The notes under the pieces: model-generated
What the model was told of the DNA's origin: nothing
The model's input: the letters and a program-made list of their open reading frames with translations, nothing else
Database searches by the model: none
Shown: positions 1 to 6,987 of the stretch, one piece after another
Layout of the letters: each line of letters begins with the position of its first letter
Numbering within the stretch: position 1 is the stretch's first letter
From: SZUA-448 sp964602475
Lineage (GTDB): Bacteria > Bacillota > Clostridia > Lachnospirales > Lachnospiraceae
NCBI GenBank assembly: GCA_964602475.1
Contig: CAZRRN010000034.1
Span: 1-28,786, forward strand
DNA: 28,786 nt
Direction of reading: 5' to 3'
Translations under genes and position numbers: made by a program

Positions 1-160
1 CTGCGTAGCAATTCGAACCAAGAACACAGTCAAAGCCGGCTTCATGAAACTTTTTTACTGCATTGCGAAACGCACTCCTGTACGGTTCTGTATTACATCC
101 GAAAGAAGGTGCTATAAATGCAATTTTCGAATTCTTTTCAATAAAATCCGGGTATCTCAT
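1..160 (-). CDS. S66-family LD-carboxypeptidase (MccF-like), N-terminal fragment
   Basis: The first 53 codons of a minus-strand gene run off the left edge of the window. The ATG at 160 is preceded by GAGG six bases upstream. After a short lead, the protein reads KIAFIAPSFGC, then EPYRSAFRNAVKKF, then a Gly-Phe and a G-S-N. This matches the opening of S66 serine peptidases (LD-carboxypeptidase / microcin C self-immunity MccF type), in which a first beta strand ends in APSxG. Family members cleave the LD bond of muropeptide tetrapeptides in the cytoplasm, or cleave related peptide conjugates. The catalytic Ser-Glu-His residues lie beyond the edge and cannot be checked. No promoter is visible in the gap to the preceding gene, so it may be read through from the leucine-rich repeat genes. 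Confidence 0.75.
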   Translation of the reverse strand, partial: MRYPDFIEKNSKIAFIAPSFGCNTEPYRSAFRNAVKKFHEAGFDCVLGSNCYA

Positions 161-277
161 TATATGCCTCGCTTATCCTTCTGTACTTATAACAATTCAG
201 AGCAGTAACGATTCTTTTGTAATCATATCATTTGTTCTAATGACTTTCAAGGCTTAATTATCCGGTTAGAAGCAGGT

Positions 278-1435
278 TCATTCTTCCGGACCGTTTCGAT
301 ACGGAATATCATTTCGAATTGCATAGGCTTCTCCAACACTTCCCTCTGCTGCTTCGATTACAAGTTTATCACAATTGTCAAAAACAGAATCTCCTATTTG
401 CGAAATATCATCCGGCAGAACAGCAAGCTGAAGCTCTTCACAGCCGTAAAAAGCATATTCCGAAAGAAGCACCAATGCAGAAGGCAGGCGAACCTCTGTC
501 AGCATTGCACAGCCTTCAAATGCATCTTCTCCGATTGACACAATTCCATCCGGAAGCAGGATGCTTGAGAGAGAGCTGCATCCGTAAAATGCATACTCCT
601 TAATTGTGGTTAATGTTGACGGAAGGGAAATTTCCTTCAGCATGGTGCAGTCGGAAAAAGCATCGGAAGCAATAACCGTGACCCCTTCCTGTACGGTAAT
701 CTTTGTAATTACAGATAAATCAAAAACCTCTGACAGACCGGACGTACTGTTAACTGTCAGAGCGGTCAGACTGTCGCAGGCATAAAAGGAATATGATTCA
801 AGAATCTGCACTGAAGCAGGAACGGTAACCTCAGTCAGTGAACTGCAGTTCCAGAATGCCGAATCCCGTATTATCTTCAGGGAAGACGGAAGTATAAGCT
901 CACTAAGCGCTGTACAGTCTTCAAATGCATTACATCCAATTTCAGTAATTCCTTCAGGAATCGTAATCTGTTTCAGATTCTCGTTATATTGAAAAAGATA
1001 TTCACCTATCACAGCTACCGGATATCCATCCACATCCTTTGGGATCACAATTGTCTCCGCTTCCGGTTTATAGCACTCCGTCAGAGTTGCTCTTCCGTCA
1101 ATCACCGAATATGCGAACAATTCCGTATGTCCCAGAATCGGATCCTTCTCTGTGCCGGAAGCAGCATTCGTAGGAGATGCAGAGCCTGCTTCCGTAAGCT
1201 TTGGATCAGTAGGGGGAGTCGCGGCTTCCGAATCATGATCCTTAGAAAAGCTCCCAAAGTCAAGATCACCGTCCGTCATTTCAAGTTCTTCTGGAGGCCA
1301 GCTGATTTCCGACTCGGCAAGAGCATTAAGATCGTGCCTTCCGAAGTTCAGAATCAAAACAGACAGGATAACACAAAGTGCCACCCCGCCGGTTTTTTTG
1401 ACTGTATTAAGAATGATATTTTCCGGATTTTCCAT
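278..1435 (-). CDS. BspA-type leucine-rich repeat protein with N-terminal membrane anchor
   Basis: This 385-residue protein has a hydrophobic segment at about residues 15-31 (GGVALCVILSVLILNFG), serving as an uncleaved anchor or signal. An acidic, Ser/Thr/Pro-rich linker runs to about residue 100. From about residue 130 there are tandem repeats of roughly 23 residues of the form 'I...AF..C..L..I.LP..L..I...AF.GC..L'. This is the LRR_5 / BspA signature, found in surface proteins of gut and oral bacteria that bind host or bacterial partners. The ATG at 1435 follows GGAG nine bases upstream. The gene starts 27 bases after the related lipoprotein gene ends, so the two are probably co-transcribed. 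There is no sorting motif at the C-terminus. The ligand is unknown. Confidence 0.85.
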   Translation of the reverse strand: MENPENIILNTVKKTGGVALCVILSVLILNFGRHDLNALAESEISWPPEELEMTDGDLDFGSFSKDHDSEAATPPTDPKLTEAGSASPTNAASGTEKDPILGHTELFAYSVIDGRATLTECYKPEAETIVIPKDVDGYPVAVIGEYLFQYNENLKQITIPEGITEIGCNAFEDCTALSELILPSSLKIIRDSAFWNCSSLTEVTVPASVQILESYSFYACDSLTALTVNSTSGLSEVFDLSVITKITVQEGVTVIASDAFSDCTMLKEISLPSTLTTIKEYAFYGCSSLSSILLPDGIVSIGEDAFEGCAMLTEVRLPSALVLLSEYAFYGCEELQLAVLPDDISQIGDSVFDNCDKLVIEAAEGSVGEAYAIRNDIPYRNGPEE

Positions 1436-1462
1436 TCATCACTCCAGTATAAATGTTGTTCA

Positions 1463-2464
1463 TTACCTTATCACAATCTCGTATTCTGCAAACGGATCAC
1501 ATTCCTCCAGCATTTCCGCTACAGTCTCCGAAGCATATACCGTCTTCAGACTGTCACAATAGCTGAATATCTCTCCGTCAACTACTGCAAGATTTACCGG
1601 CAGGGTAACCTCTTCCAGTGAAGTACAATCATAAAACAGCCTGCTTCCGACAGTCACAACAGAATCCGGAAGTACAACTGATTTTAGTGCCTGGCATCCC
1701 CAGAATACCTCAAACCCGATAACCGTCACTCCATCAGGAATGATAACTGTTTCCAGACAGGTACAATTATTAAGAGCCTCATCCGGCAGCGTTTTCATTC
1801 CGGACGGAAATGCAATCGAACGAAGCAGCGAACAGTCAAAGAACGCACTTGCTCCTATGCTGGTTACCGAATCCGGAATTACAATTGCCTGCAGCATTGC
1901 ACAGCCGAAAAACGCTTCTTCTCCTATTTTCGTGAGCGTTGAGGGAAGTGACACATCTGTCAGCATTTCACAATAGGTAAATACTCCGTCTCCAAGTTCT
2001 GTAACACCTTCCGGCACAACCACTGCCGTAAGATTAGAACATCCGTAAAACATCATTTCCGGCAGCTTGGTCAGATTCTTTGACAGAGAAACCGAAGTCA
2101 TACTTTCATTATAGGCAAATACCGACTCCGTGATTTCGGTGACCCTGTAGCTTGTCCCGTTATATTCAATTGTATCAGGTACATTATATGAGGTCTTTTC
2201 CAGATTGTAGATGCCGTCTGCAGCTGCTGTCTTTGTGTCTTGATCAAGTGTATAGGTAATTCCCCCGATAAAATACTCGTTATAGCCGGTATCAAAATAC
2301 CCTTGCTCATCCTCTTCTGCATTTTGATCCTCTGCAACGGGAGTCTGCGTAATCTGCGTCAGTCCGCTCTCTCCGTCTTTATTATTCTCTTCCTTCTTCC
2401 CACAGCCCGATATCACAATTGAAATACACAAAACCCCAATTATCAGTAAATTTATTTTTTTCAT
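1463..2464 (-). CDS. BspA-type leucine-rich repeat lipoprotein
   Basis: This 333-residue protein has a lipoprotein signal peptide: MKKINLLIIG, a hydrophobic core, then the lipobox VISGC with Cys at about residue 21, followed by a charged KKEENNK linker. It should be lipidated and held on the outer face of the membrane. From about residue 75 to the end it consists of BspA-type repeats such as 'I.PEGVTELGDGVFTYCEMLTDVSLPSTLTKI', six or more copies. The start is supported by AAAGGGG upstream of the ATG. It is first in a two-gene unit with the other repeat protein. A sigma-28-like promoter lies just upstream, suggesting co-expression with late flagellar genes. The function is not known beyond a likely binding role. 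Confidence 0.87.
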   Translation of the reverse strand: MKKINLLIIGVLCISIVISGCGKKEENNKDGESGLTQITQTPVAEDQNAEEDEQGYFDTGYNEYFIGGITYTLDQDTKTAAADGIYNLEKTSYNVPDTIEYNGTSYRVTEITESVFAYNESMTSVSLSKNLTKLPEMMFYGCSNLTAVVVPEGVTELGDGVFTYCEMLTDVSLPSTLTKIGEEAFFGCAMLQAIVIPDSVTSIGASAFFDCSLLRSIAFPSGMKTLPDEALNNCTCLETVIIPDGVTVIGFEVFWGCQALKSVVLPDSVVTVGSRLFYDCTSLEEVTLPVNLAVVDGEIFSYCDSLKTVYASETVAEMLEECDPFAEYEIVIR

Positions 2465-2497
2465 TCACAAGCCCCTTTCTGCCGTGTTGTATCATTA

Positions 2498-2520
2498 ATA
2501 TACTACACTATATAGTATAT
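2498..2520. repeat. 8-bp inverted repeat overlapping the -10 region of the LRR operon
   Basis: ATATACTA at 2498-2505 and TAGTATAT at 2513-2520 form a perfect 8-bp inverted repeat around a 7-base spacer. It overlaps the last bases of the putative -10 element and the likely transcription start. It could be an operator, or a hairpin at the very 5' end of the mRNA. The AT-only content means chance is not excluded. Confidence 0.4.
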
Positions 2521-2545
2521 ATCGGCAAATACCTTACAATCGTTA
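2519..2545 (-). promoter_or_regulatory. Sigma-28 (FliA/SigD)-like promoter of the LRR lipoprotein operon
   Basis: On the minus strand TAAC (2545-2542) is separated by 15 bases from GCCGATAT (2526-2519). The bacterial flagellar sigma factor consensus is TAAA-N15-GCCGATAA/T, so the -10 is complete and the -35 differs in one base. The start codon lies about 45 bases beyond the expected transcription start. The assignment is inferred from sequence match only. Confidence 0.55.
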
Positions 2546-2618
2546 GGTGCTTTACATTATTTAATTATAAGTTCATACGGTTTTCTGCACATCTTACGGT
2601 CATGAAACCTCACATTCG

Positions 2619-2651
2619 TAAAAAAAATAAACCGACTGACAATCGGTTTAT
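2619..2651 (-). terminator. Rho-independent terminator of tRNA-Gly
   Basis: Arms at 2627-2635 and 2643-2651 (ATAAACCGA / TCGGTTTAT) form a 9-bp stem. On the minus strand it is followed by a run of eight T residues. It sits 12 bases past the tRNA 3' end. Confidence 0.9.
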
Positions 2652-2662
2652 TCTTAGTTTAA

Positions 2663-2733
2663 AGCAGATGACGGGAATCGAACCCGCCTGTCAAGCTTGG
2701 GAAGCTTGCATTCTACCAATGAACTACATCTGC
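2663..2733 (-). tRNA. tRNA-Gly (anticodon CCC)
   Basis: A complete cloverleaf can be drawn. The acceptor stem is GCAGATG/CATCTGC with a U discriminator. The D-arm is GTTC/GAAT with the loop ATTGGTA. The anticodon stem is CAAGC/GCTTG with the loop TTCCCAA, giving anticodon CCC. The T-arm is GCGGG/CCCGT with TTCGATT. CCA is not encoded in the gene. The product reads the GGG glycine codon. It is a single-gene unit with its own promoter and terminator. Confidence 0.96.
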
Positions 2734-2744
2734 ATCACAGAAGT

Positions 2745-2773
2745 ATTCTACCCGATTCCGCATGGTATTTCAA
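2745..2773 (-). promoter_or_regulatory. Sigma-A promoter of tRNA-Gly
   Basis: TTGAAA (2773-2768), a 17-base spacer and TAGAAT (2750-2745) lie 12 bases before the mature tRNA 5' end at 2733. This is close to the vegetative consensus with ideal spacing. The downstream edge of glf ends only nine bases away. Confidence 0.8.
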
Positions 2774-2781
2774 GTACTTTT

Positions 2782-3918
2782 TTATCTTCTTTCTTCAGCT
2801 TCTTTTTTAACGGCTTCTAATGCTGCAAGGATTACCTTGTCCATGTCAAAATACTTGTAGAGACCCAGTCTCCCGCCAAAGATCACCTTCTGCTCGCGGT
2901 CTGCAAGCGCACGGTATTCTTCATAAAGCTTATTATTGCGTTCATTATTGACCGGATAATACGGTTCGTCTCCGGGCTTCCATTCACTTGGATATTCTCT
3001 TGTAATGACTGTTCTTGACTGCTTTCCGAATTCAAAATGCTTGTGTTCGATAATTCTTGTAAAGGGGACCTCACGTTCTGTATAATTGACAACGGCATTT
3101 CCCTGAAAGTTCTCCTCATCCAGAAGTTCATCTTCAAACCGCAGACTCCGATATTCCAGCGTACCAAGCCGGTAATCAAAATACTCATCTGCAGGACCGG
3201 TATAGACAACAACAGGCGCTTTCGTTCCATCCACGGGCGCGAACAGCTCCGGAACATGCTTCCGCAGCTCAAAGAAATCTGTATTCAGCCGGACCTCAAC
3301 CCCCTCCAGCATCTTCTCAACCAGTCTGGTATAGCCGCCAATTGGAATTCCCTGATAACGGTCATTAAAATAATTGTTATCAAACGTGAAACGAAGCGGC
3401 AGCCGCTTGATAATAAATGCCGGCAGCTCCTTACAGTCACGACCCCACTGCTTCTCTGTATAGCCCTTGATCAGCTTCTCGTAAATGTCTGGACCAACCA
3501 GAGAAAGAGCCTGTTCTTCGAGATTCCTCGGCTCCCGTATATTAAGCATCCGGATCTGGCTTTCCAGCTTTTCCTTCGCTTCAGCCGGGGTACGGATTCC
3601 CCAGAGCCTGCTGAATGTATTCATATTAAACGGCAGATTGTAAAGCTCTTCCTTGTAGACTGCGACCGGTGAATTGATATAATTGTTGAATTCTGCGAAT
3701 TGGTTGACGTACTCCCATATGGATTGATCCGAAGTATGGAAAATATGAGCACCGTATCGGTGTACCATGATTCCTTCACGGTTCTCGGTATAGATATTAC
3801 CCGCAATATGTGGACGGCGCTCAAGTACCAGACACTTTTTTTTGCAGGCCGTCATCTCATGTGCAAATACCGCTCCGAACAAGCCTGCTCCAACAATCAC
3901 ATAATCATATTTTTCCAT
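2782..3918 (-). CDS. glf: UDP-galactopyranose mutase
   Basis: A 378-residue flavoenzyme that interconverts UDP-galactopyranose and UDP-galactofuranose, the donor for galactofuranose in surface glycans. The N-terminal FAD-binding fold is evident as YDYVIVGAGLFGAVFAHE, followed by the acidic end of the second strand, VLERR. The family hallmarks are present: GNIYTE, HRYGAHIFHTSD, the YTEKQWG motif and the C-terminal FGGRLGLYKYFDMD block. The length is that of typical bacterial Glf (about 370-390). The ATG at 3918 follows ACGGAGG and overlaps the end of the upstream glycosyltransferase gene by 14 bases, so the two are translationally coupled and likely serve one polysaccharide or flagellar glycan. 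No terminator is seen after it; the tRNA promoter begins almost at once. Confidence 0.96.
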   Translation of the reverse strand: MEKYDYVIVGAGLFGAVFAHEMTACKKKCLVLERRPHIAGNIYTENREGIMVHRYGAHIFHTSDQSIWEYVNQFAEFNNYINSPVAVYKEELYNLPFNMNTFSRLWGIRTPAEAKEKLESQIRMLNIREPRNLEEQALSLVGPDIYEKLIKGYTEKQWGRDCKELPAFIIKRLPLRFTFDNNYFNDRYQGIPIGGYTRLVEKMLEGVEVRLNTDFFELRKHVPELFAPVDGTKAPVVVYTGPADEYFDYRLGTLEYRSLRFEDELLDEENFQGNAVVNYTEREVPFTRIIEHKHFEFGKQSRTVITREYPSEWKPGDEPYYPVNNERNNKLYEEYRALADREQKVIFGGRLGLYKYFDMDKVILAALEAVKKEAEERR

Positions 3919-4870
3919 GTTCTTCCTCCGTAAAATTTTTCCGATCCGCGACTATATAGATTGGACGGTTTTTGACCTCAAACATCAGAATCCCAAGATA
4001 TTCACCGATGGTTCCAAGCAGAAGAAAAAGCAAGGTAAACAGCAGAGTTATAATGCTGCAGAGCAATGCTGTTCCGCTTCCGAACCCATTCATGATATAA
4101 AATACAATATAATAGATAAAGCTTGCCAGCATCAGTAATCCCGATATAATACCCGCCATCATTCCCGCTCGAAGCGGAGTGACAGAAAAACAGTTCATGG
4201 TATGAAGTGCAATGTGAGTCAAAGCACGAATTGTGTATTTGCTCTCTCCGGAATACCGTTCCGGAGCAATATACTCAATCACAGTCTTCGGAAAGCCGAT
4301 GCATTGCACATAGCCACGAAGATACCGGTTCTTTTCGCGATATTCTGTTCGCAGAATATTAGCTGCACGTTTTGACACTGCAAAGAAATCCGATACGTTC
4401 CGTTCGAATTTTACCGTAGACAGTTTATTCAAAAGAGAATAAAAACAGGAAGATGTTATTTTTTTAATCAATCCGGCATCTTTGTTTGCTGCACGCGCCA
4501 TCAATATAATATCATATCCGTTCTCGTAGCGAGACAGTATCTCCGGTATCAATTCCGGAGGATTCTGCAGATCGGCATCCATGCAGATCATTAGTTCTCC
4601 GTCCGCCATATCAATTCCTGCAATCATTGCTGCTTCGTGACCAAAATTGCGTGAAAAATGCACGACACGGCAGTTTTTATCTTCATTTGCGAAGCGATCC
4701 AGAATTGCCGTACTGTTATCCCTGCTCCCGTCGTTGATGTAAAGCAGCTCATAGTCCCATGGAACAGTCCGTTTTTTTAAATCTATAAGAATCGGAACCG
4801 CAGTCTCTCTGAAATGTTCCAGATTTCCCTCTTCGTTATATACCGACACAATGATCGATATTTTATTCAT
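3905..4870 (-). CDS. GT2 glycosyltransferase, GtrB/DPM1-like, membrane-anchored
   Basis: 321 residues from the ATG at 4870, chosen because GGAGG lies five bases upstream; an in-frame ATG at 4882 lies inside the leader element and has no ribosome site. The catalytic GT-A domain starts ISIIVSVYNEEGNL, with INDGSRDNS and the metal-binding DXD in MDADLQNPPE. Two C-terminal hydrophobic hairpin segments (about residues 225-255 and 262-292) then precede IVADRK. This layout is that of polyprenyl-phosphate hexosyltransferases (GtrB, ArnC, DPM1), which load a sugar on undecaprenyl phosphate at the inner membrane face. The sugar cannot be told. It is coupled to glf by overlap. The leader carries the same RNA element as maf1. 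Confidence 0.9.
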   Translation of the reverse strand: MNKISIIVSVYNEEGNLEHFRETAVPILIDLKKRTVPWDYELLYINDGSRDNSTAILDRFANEDKNCRVVHFSRNFGHEAAMIAGIDMADGELMICMDADLQNPPELIPEILSRYENGYDIILMARAANKDAGLIKKITSSCFYSLLNKLSTVKFERNVSDFFAVSKRAANILRTEYREKNRYLRGYVQCIGFPKTVIEYIAPERYSGESKYTIRALTHIALHTMNCFSVTPLRAGMMAGIISGLLMLASFIYYIVFYIMNGFGSGTALLCSIITLLFTLLFLLLGTIGEYLGILMFEVKNRPIYIVADRKNFTEEEHGKI

Positions 4871-4980
4871 ATTTGCCTCCATGCCGGAACATTCTTGCGT
4901 AGACGCGCGAACAGAATTTCATATTCTGCTCTGCGATTCAATTTTGTGCTCCGTCACAAAACTGCTGAGTGAAAGAGAAT
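4871..4980 (-). promoter_or_regulatory. Leader RNA element, copy A (before the GtrB-like gene)
   Basis: On the minus strand a 9-bp hairpin at 4963-4940 (AGTTTTGTG/CACAAAATT) presents the hexaloop ACGGAG. A linker AATCGCAGA follows, then a second hairpin CAGAAT-ATGAA-ATTCTG, then GTTCCGGCATGGAGG at 4890-4876 just before the start codon. Its TTCC can pair with the ribosome-site GGAG or, as GTTCCG, with the loop CGGAGC. Copy B before maf1 shares a 13-base identity through the loop, plus AATCGCAGA and TCCGGCATG. No promoter is seen in the gap, so the element probably lies in a longer transcript. The mechanism is inferred. Confidence 0.6.
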
Positions 4981-5018
4981 CACACAAACCAGTCATGTGA
5001 ACGAAAAAAGTATCATTG

Positions 5019-6878
5019 TTACGATGTCGGTCTGGGCGTTGCTGTCGGTTTAGGGGTTGCTGTCGGTTTAGGCGTTGCTGTCGGTTTAGGAGTCGGTGTA
5101 GCAGCTGCCACCTCAACCTTGACCACATTACTGAAAATCGTCACAATACCCTTGTCTGCCTGATTATAGGTGATTACACAATAATAATACACCGTTCCCG
5201 GTATAGCTGTCGGTATCGTGAACTCTTCTGTTCCTGCATTACCGCGCAGGGTGAAGCTGCCGGATTTACCATCCAGCGCAGTTCCTCCTGCAGTCTTTGA
5301 TGATTTGCTGCTATACCACTGATAAGATACAGTGCCTCCGCCAATCAGCGTGATCCCGGTCATGTCAACCGTCGCAGTCAGCTTCTGGTTTACTTCGTTA
5401 AAGGAATATCTGTCCGGTTCTCCCGGCGTTACATCAAAGGCTGCCGTCTTAGGGAGCAGTATTTTAGTTACCAGAGAAGGAAATACAGGATTGTCTTTAC
5501 TGCTTCCACGTCGTCGAAGAAGCAGGCAGCCCGCCGTTCCCGAAGTCACGCTCCGCTCATATGATGTAATGTCGGTCGTATAATACTTGATTGTCTTTCC
5601 AAGGTAACAGCTTGTTTTTGTCAGACTTGTCCATTTGTATCTCGAATAATCAACCTTGTCACCATCCGCAGCCAGACAAAACAGGTATTCATAATCATCT
5701 GCAATCTGAAAACCGGTTGTTTCAATCAACGTCACAGTCAGCACCGATCCATCGTACCCCACTGTAACAGAAGGTGCCGCAACTGCTGTTTTGGCCGAGA
5801 CAAGCGTCTGCTCTGCTGCTTCAGAAGCAAATTTTTTATCGGTTGCCGAGGTTCTGAACTCAATCGCATATTCAACACCTGCTCCGATATCATCTGTGGT
5901 AACCGCCGGCGTATGTGCTGCATTCAAAAGTGAAACCAGTTCTGTACTGAGCAGTGCGCTTTTCTTTGTTGTTGTATCACTCAGTGTTCCGGTTGAATCA
6001 CTGTAAACCGTATTATCAGATTCCCGGCTGTAAGGGAGAATCCTGATCCAGTCCGTCAGTGCTGCAGCCGTACCGATTCTAACCAGCCGAAATTCCATTC
6101 CGTTTTTTAGCGGAATGGTATCGTTCTCATAGGAAATCTTCAAGGTCGGTGCTTTCGCCGGTGCTGCAATTTTCATCTTAACTTCTTTGCAGAAGCGGCA
6201 GTTCTTATATCCTTTCACCACACCCTCTGACACTGAATTAGCATCTCCGTTCCCATTATGTCCCCAGGATCGCAGATATAAGGTTGCGCCGGAATTCTGC
6301 ATTGTCTTCAGAACCGTTCCTGTGAATTCAGAATTCTGATGCCACTCAGCCGCAGTCCCCCTCCTCCATTCGAGCAGAAGATAATCTGATACCTTCTTTC
6401 CGCTGTTGAGTGACAGTAGATTGTCTTCATCATTTATGCCTTTAATCTCAACATTTACCAGAAAATCGTCCAGACTCTTCATCGATTCATTTTCATAGTC
6501 CAAGGTAAACTTAAGAGATTTGATTACTGAATCAAGTAAAATATATTTGACAGAATTTTTATCAACCGAACACGCTATATAAACATCCTTCAAATTCGAA
6601 ACTGTTGAAAAATCAATATAATAGTAATTCGTTGTTCCCGTTCCTTTTTGCTTCGCCGCTTCCAACCATGCGGTATCCTTCACTGTCGTTCCGTTTTCCT
6701 TTACAACAGCATAGTAGAGCTTATCGTATCCGGCAAGCTCCACGCAAAGCAGTTCATCATAGTAATCGATTGTATATGCCGGTTCAAATGCCGCTTCTGC
6801 CTTCTGCGTTCTGCAGCTTCCGATTAGAATCAGGGAGACTGCAGCTGCAATCAGAAACTGATTAATTCTTTTTTTCAT
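5019..6878 (-). CDS. Large secreted repeat-domain protein with Ig-like domain and TPKPTA tail
   Basis: This 619-residue protein has a signal peptide: MKKR, a hydrophobic core, and probable cleavage after AEA at about residue 29; Cys22 in IGSC is a weaker lipobox alternative. The mature part starts TIDYYDELLCVEL. It shares blocks with the secreted protein at 8398-9768: the TIDY opening, the 'IDFS...YIA' strand, 'LLDSVIKSLKFTLDYENES', and 'NGMEF' followed by an RxxSxN-like stretch. Near residues 505-590 a bacterial Ig-like fold appears (VSYQWYSS, YYYCVITY). The C-terminus is a Thr/Pro/Lys tail of near-perfect TPKPTA units. No enzyme motif is seen. It is likely a surface or exported structural or adhesive protein. 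It follows the diguanylate cyclase gene by 109 bases. Confidence 0.85.
   Translation of the reverse strand: MKKRINQFLIAAAVSLILIGSCRTQKAEAAFEPAYTIDYYDELLCVELAGYDKLYYAVVKENGTTVKDTAWLEAAKQKGTGTTNYYYIDFSTVSNLKDVYIACSVDKNSVKYILLDSVIKSLKFTLDYENESMKSLDDFLVNVEIKGINDEDNLLSLNSGKKVSDYLLLEWRRGTAAEWHQNSEFTGTVLKTMQNSGATLYLRSWGHNGNGDANSVSEGVVKGYKNCRFCKEVKMKIAAPAKAPTLKISYENDTIPLKNGMEFRLVRIGTAAALTDWIRILPYSRESDNTVYSDSTGTLSDTTTKKSALLSTELVSLLNAAHTPAVTTDDIGAGVEYAIEFRTSATDKKFASEAAEQTLVSAKTAVAAPSVTVGYDGSVLTVTLIETTGFQIADDYEYLFCLAADGDKVDYSRYKWTSLTKTSCYLGKTIKYYTTDITSYERSVTSGTAGCLLLRRRGSSKDNPVFPSLVTKILLPKTAAFDVTPGEPDRYSFNEVNQKLTATVDMTGITLIGGGTVSYQWYSSKSSKTAGGTALDGKSGSFTLRGNAGTEEFTIPTAIPGTVYYYCVITYNQADKGIVTIFSNVVKVEVAAATPTPKPTATPKPTATPKPTATPRPTS
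5038..5091. repeat. Three 18-bp tandem repeats encoding (TPKPTA)n
   Basis: Units at 5038-5055, 5056-5073 and 5074-5091 are identical except for the last base, with degenerate partial units on both sides. They encode the Pro/Thr/Lys tail of the secreted protein. Near-identity at DNA level suggests recent expansion, so copy number may vary between strains. Such tails commonly span the cell wall. Confidence 0.9.
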
Positions 6879-6987
6879 TTCTGTCTTCCCCCTTGTCTTT
6901 ACGTTTTTATTTTTTCAAATACCAGAAATACTGTTCGTTATGCTAACCTTGTCTTTGCGCCTGTTATTCTTCCTTAAGAACAGCGTA

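Noticed and set aside
63..257. Plus-strand open frame of 64 codons at the left edge
   Set aside because: It is the antisense of a minus-strand frame that clearly encodes the start of an S66 peptidase, and it has no ribosome site.
989..1621. Plus-strand 210-codon frame opposite the LRR genes
   Set aside because: It runs antisense across two genes and the gap between them, and its translation is rich in rare Arg/Cys/His with no recognisable domain.
5038..5091. Short regular repeats as a CRISPR array
   Set aside because: The units are directly abutting with no unique spacers and code for a protein tail.
5016..5300. Plus-strand frames with GVAVGLGVAVGLG or CRFRGCCRFRRCC repeats
   Set aside because: These are antisense readings of the TPKPTA-encoding repeats, not a glycine- or cysteine-rich peptide gene.
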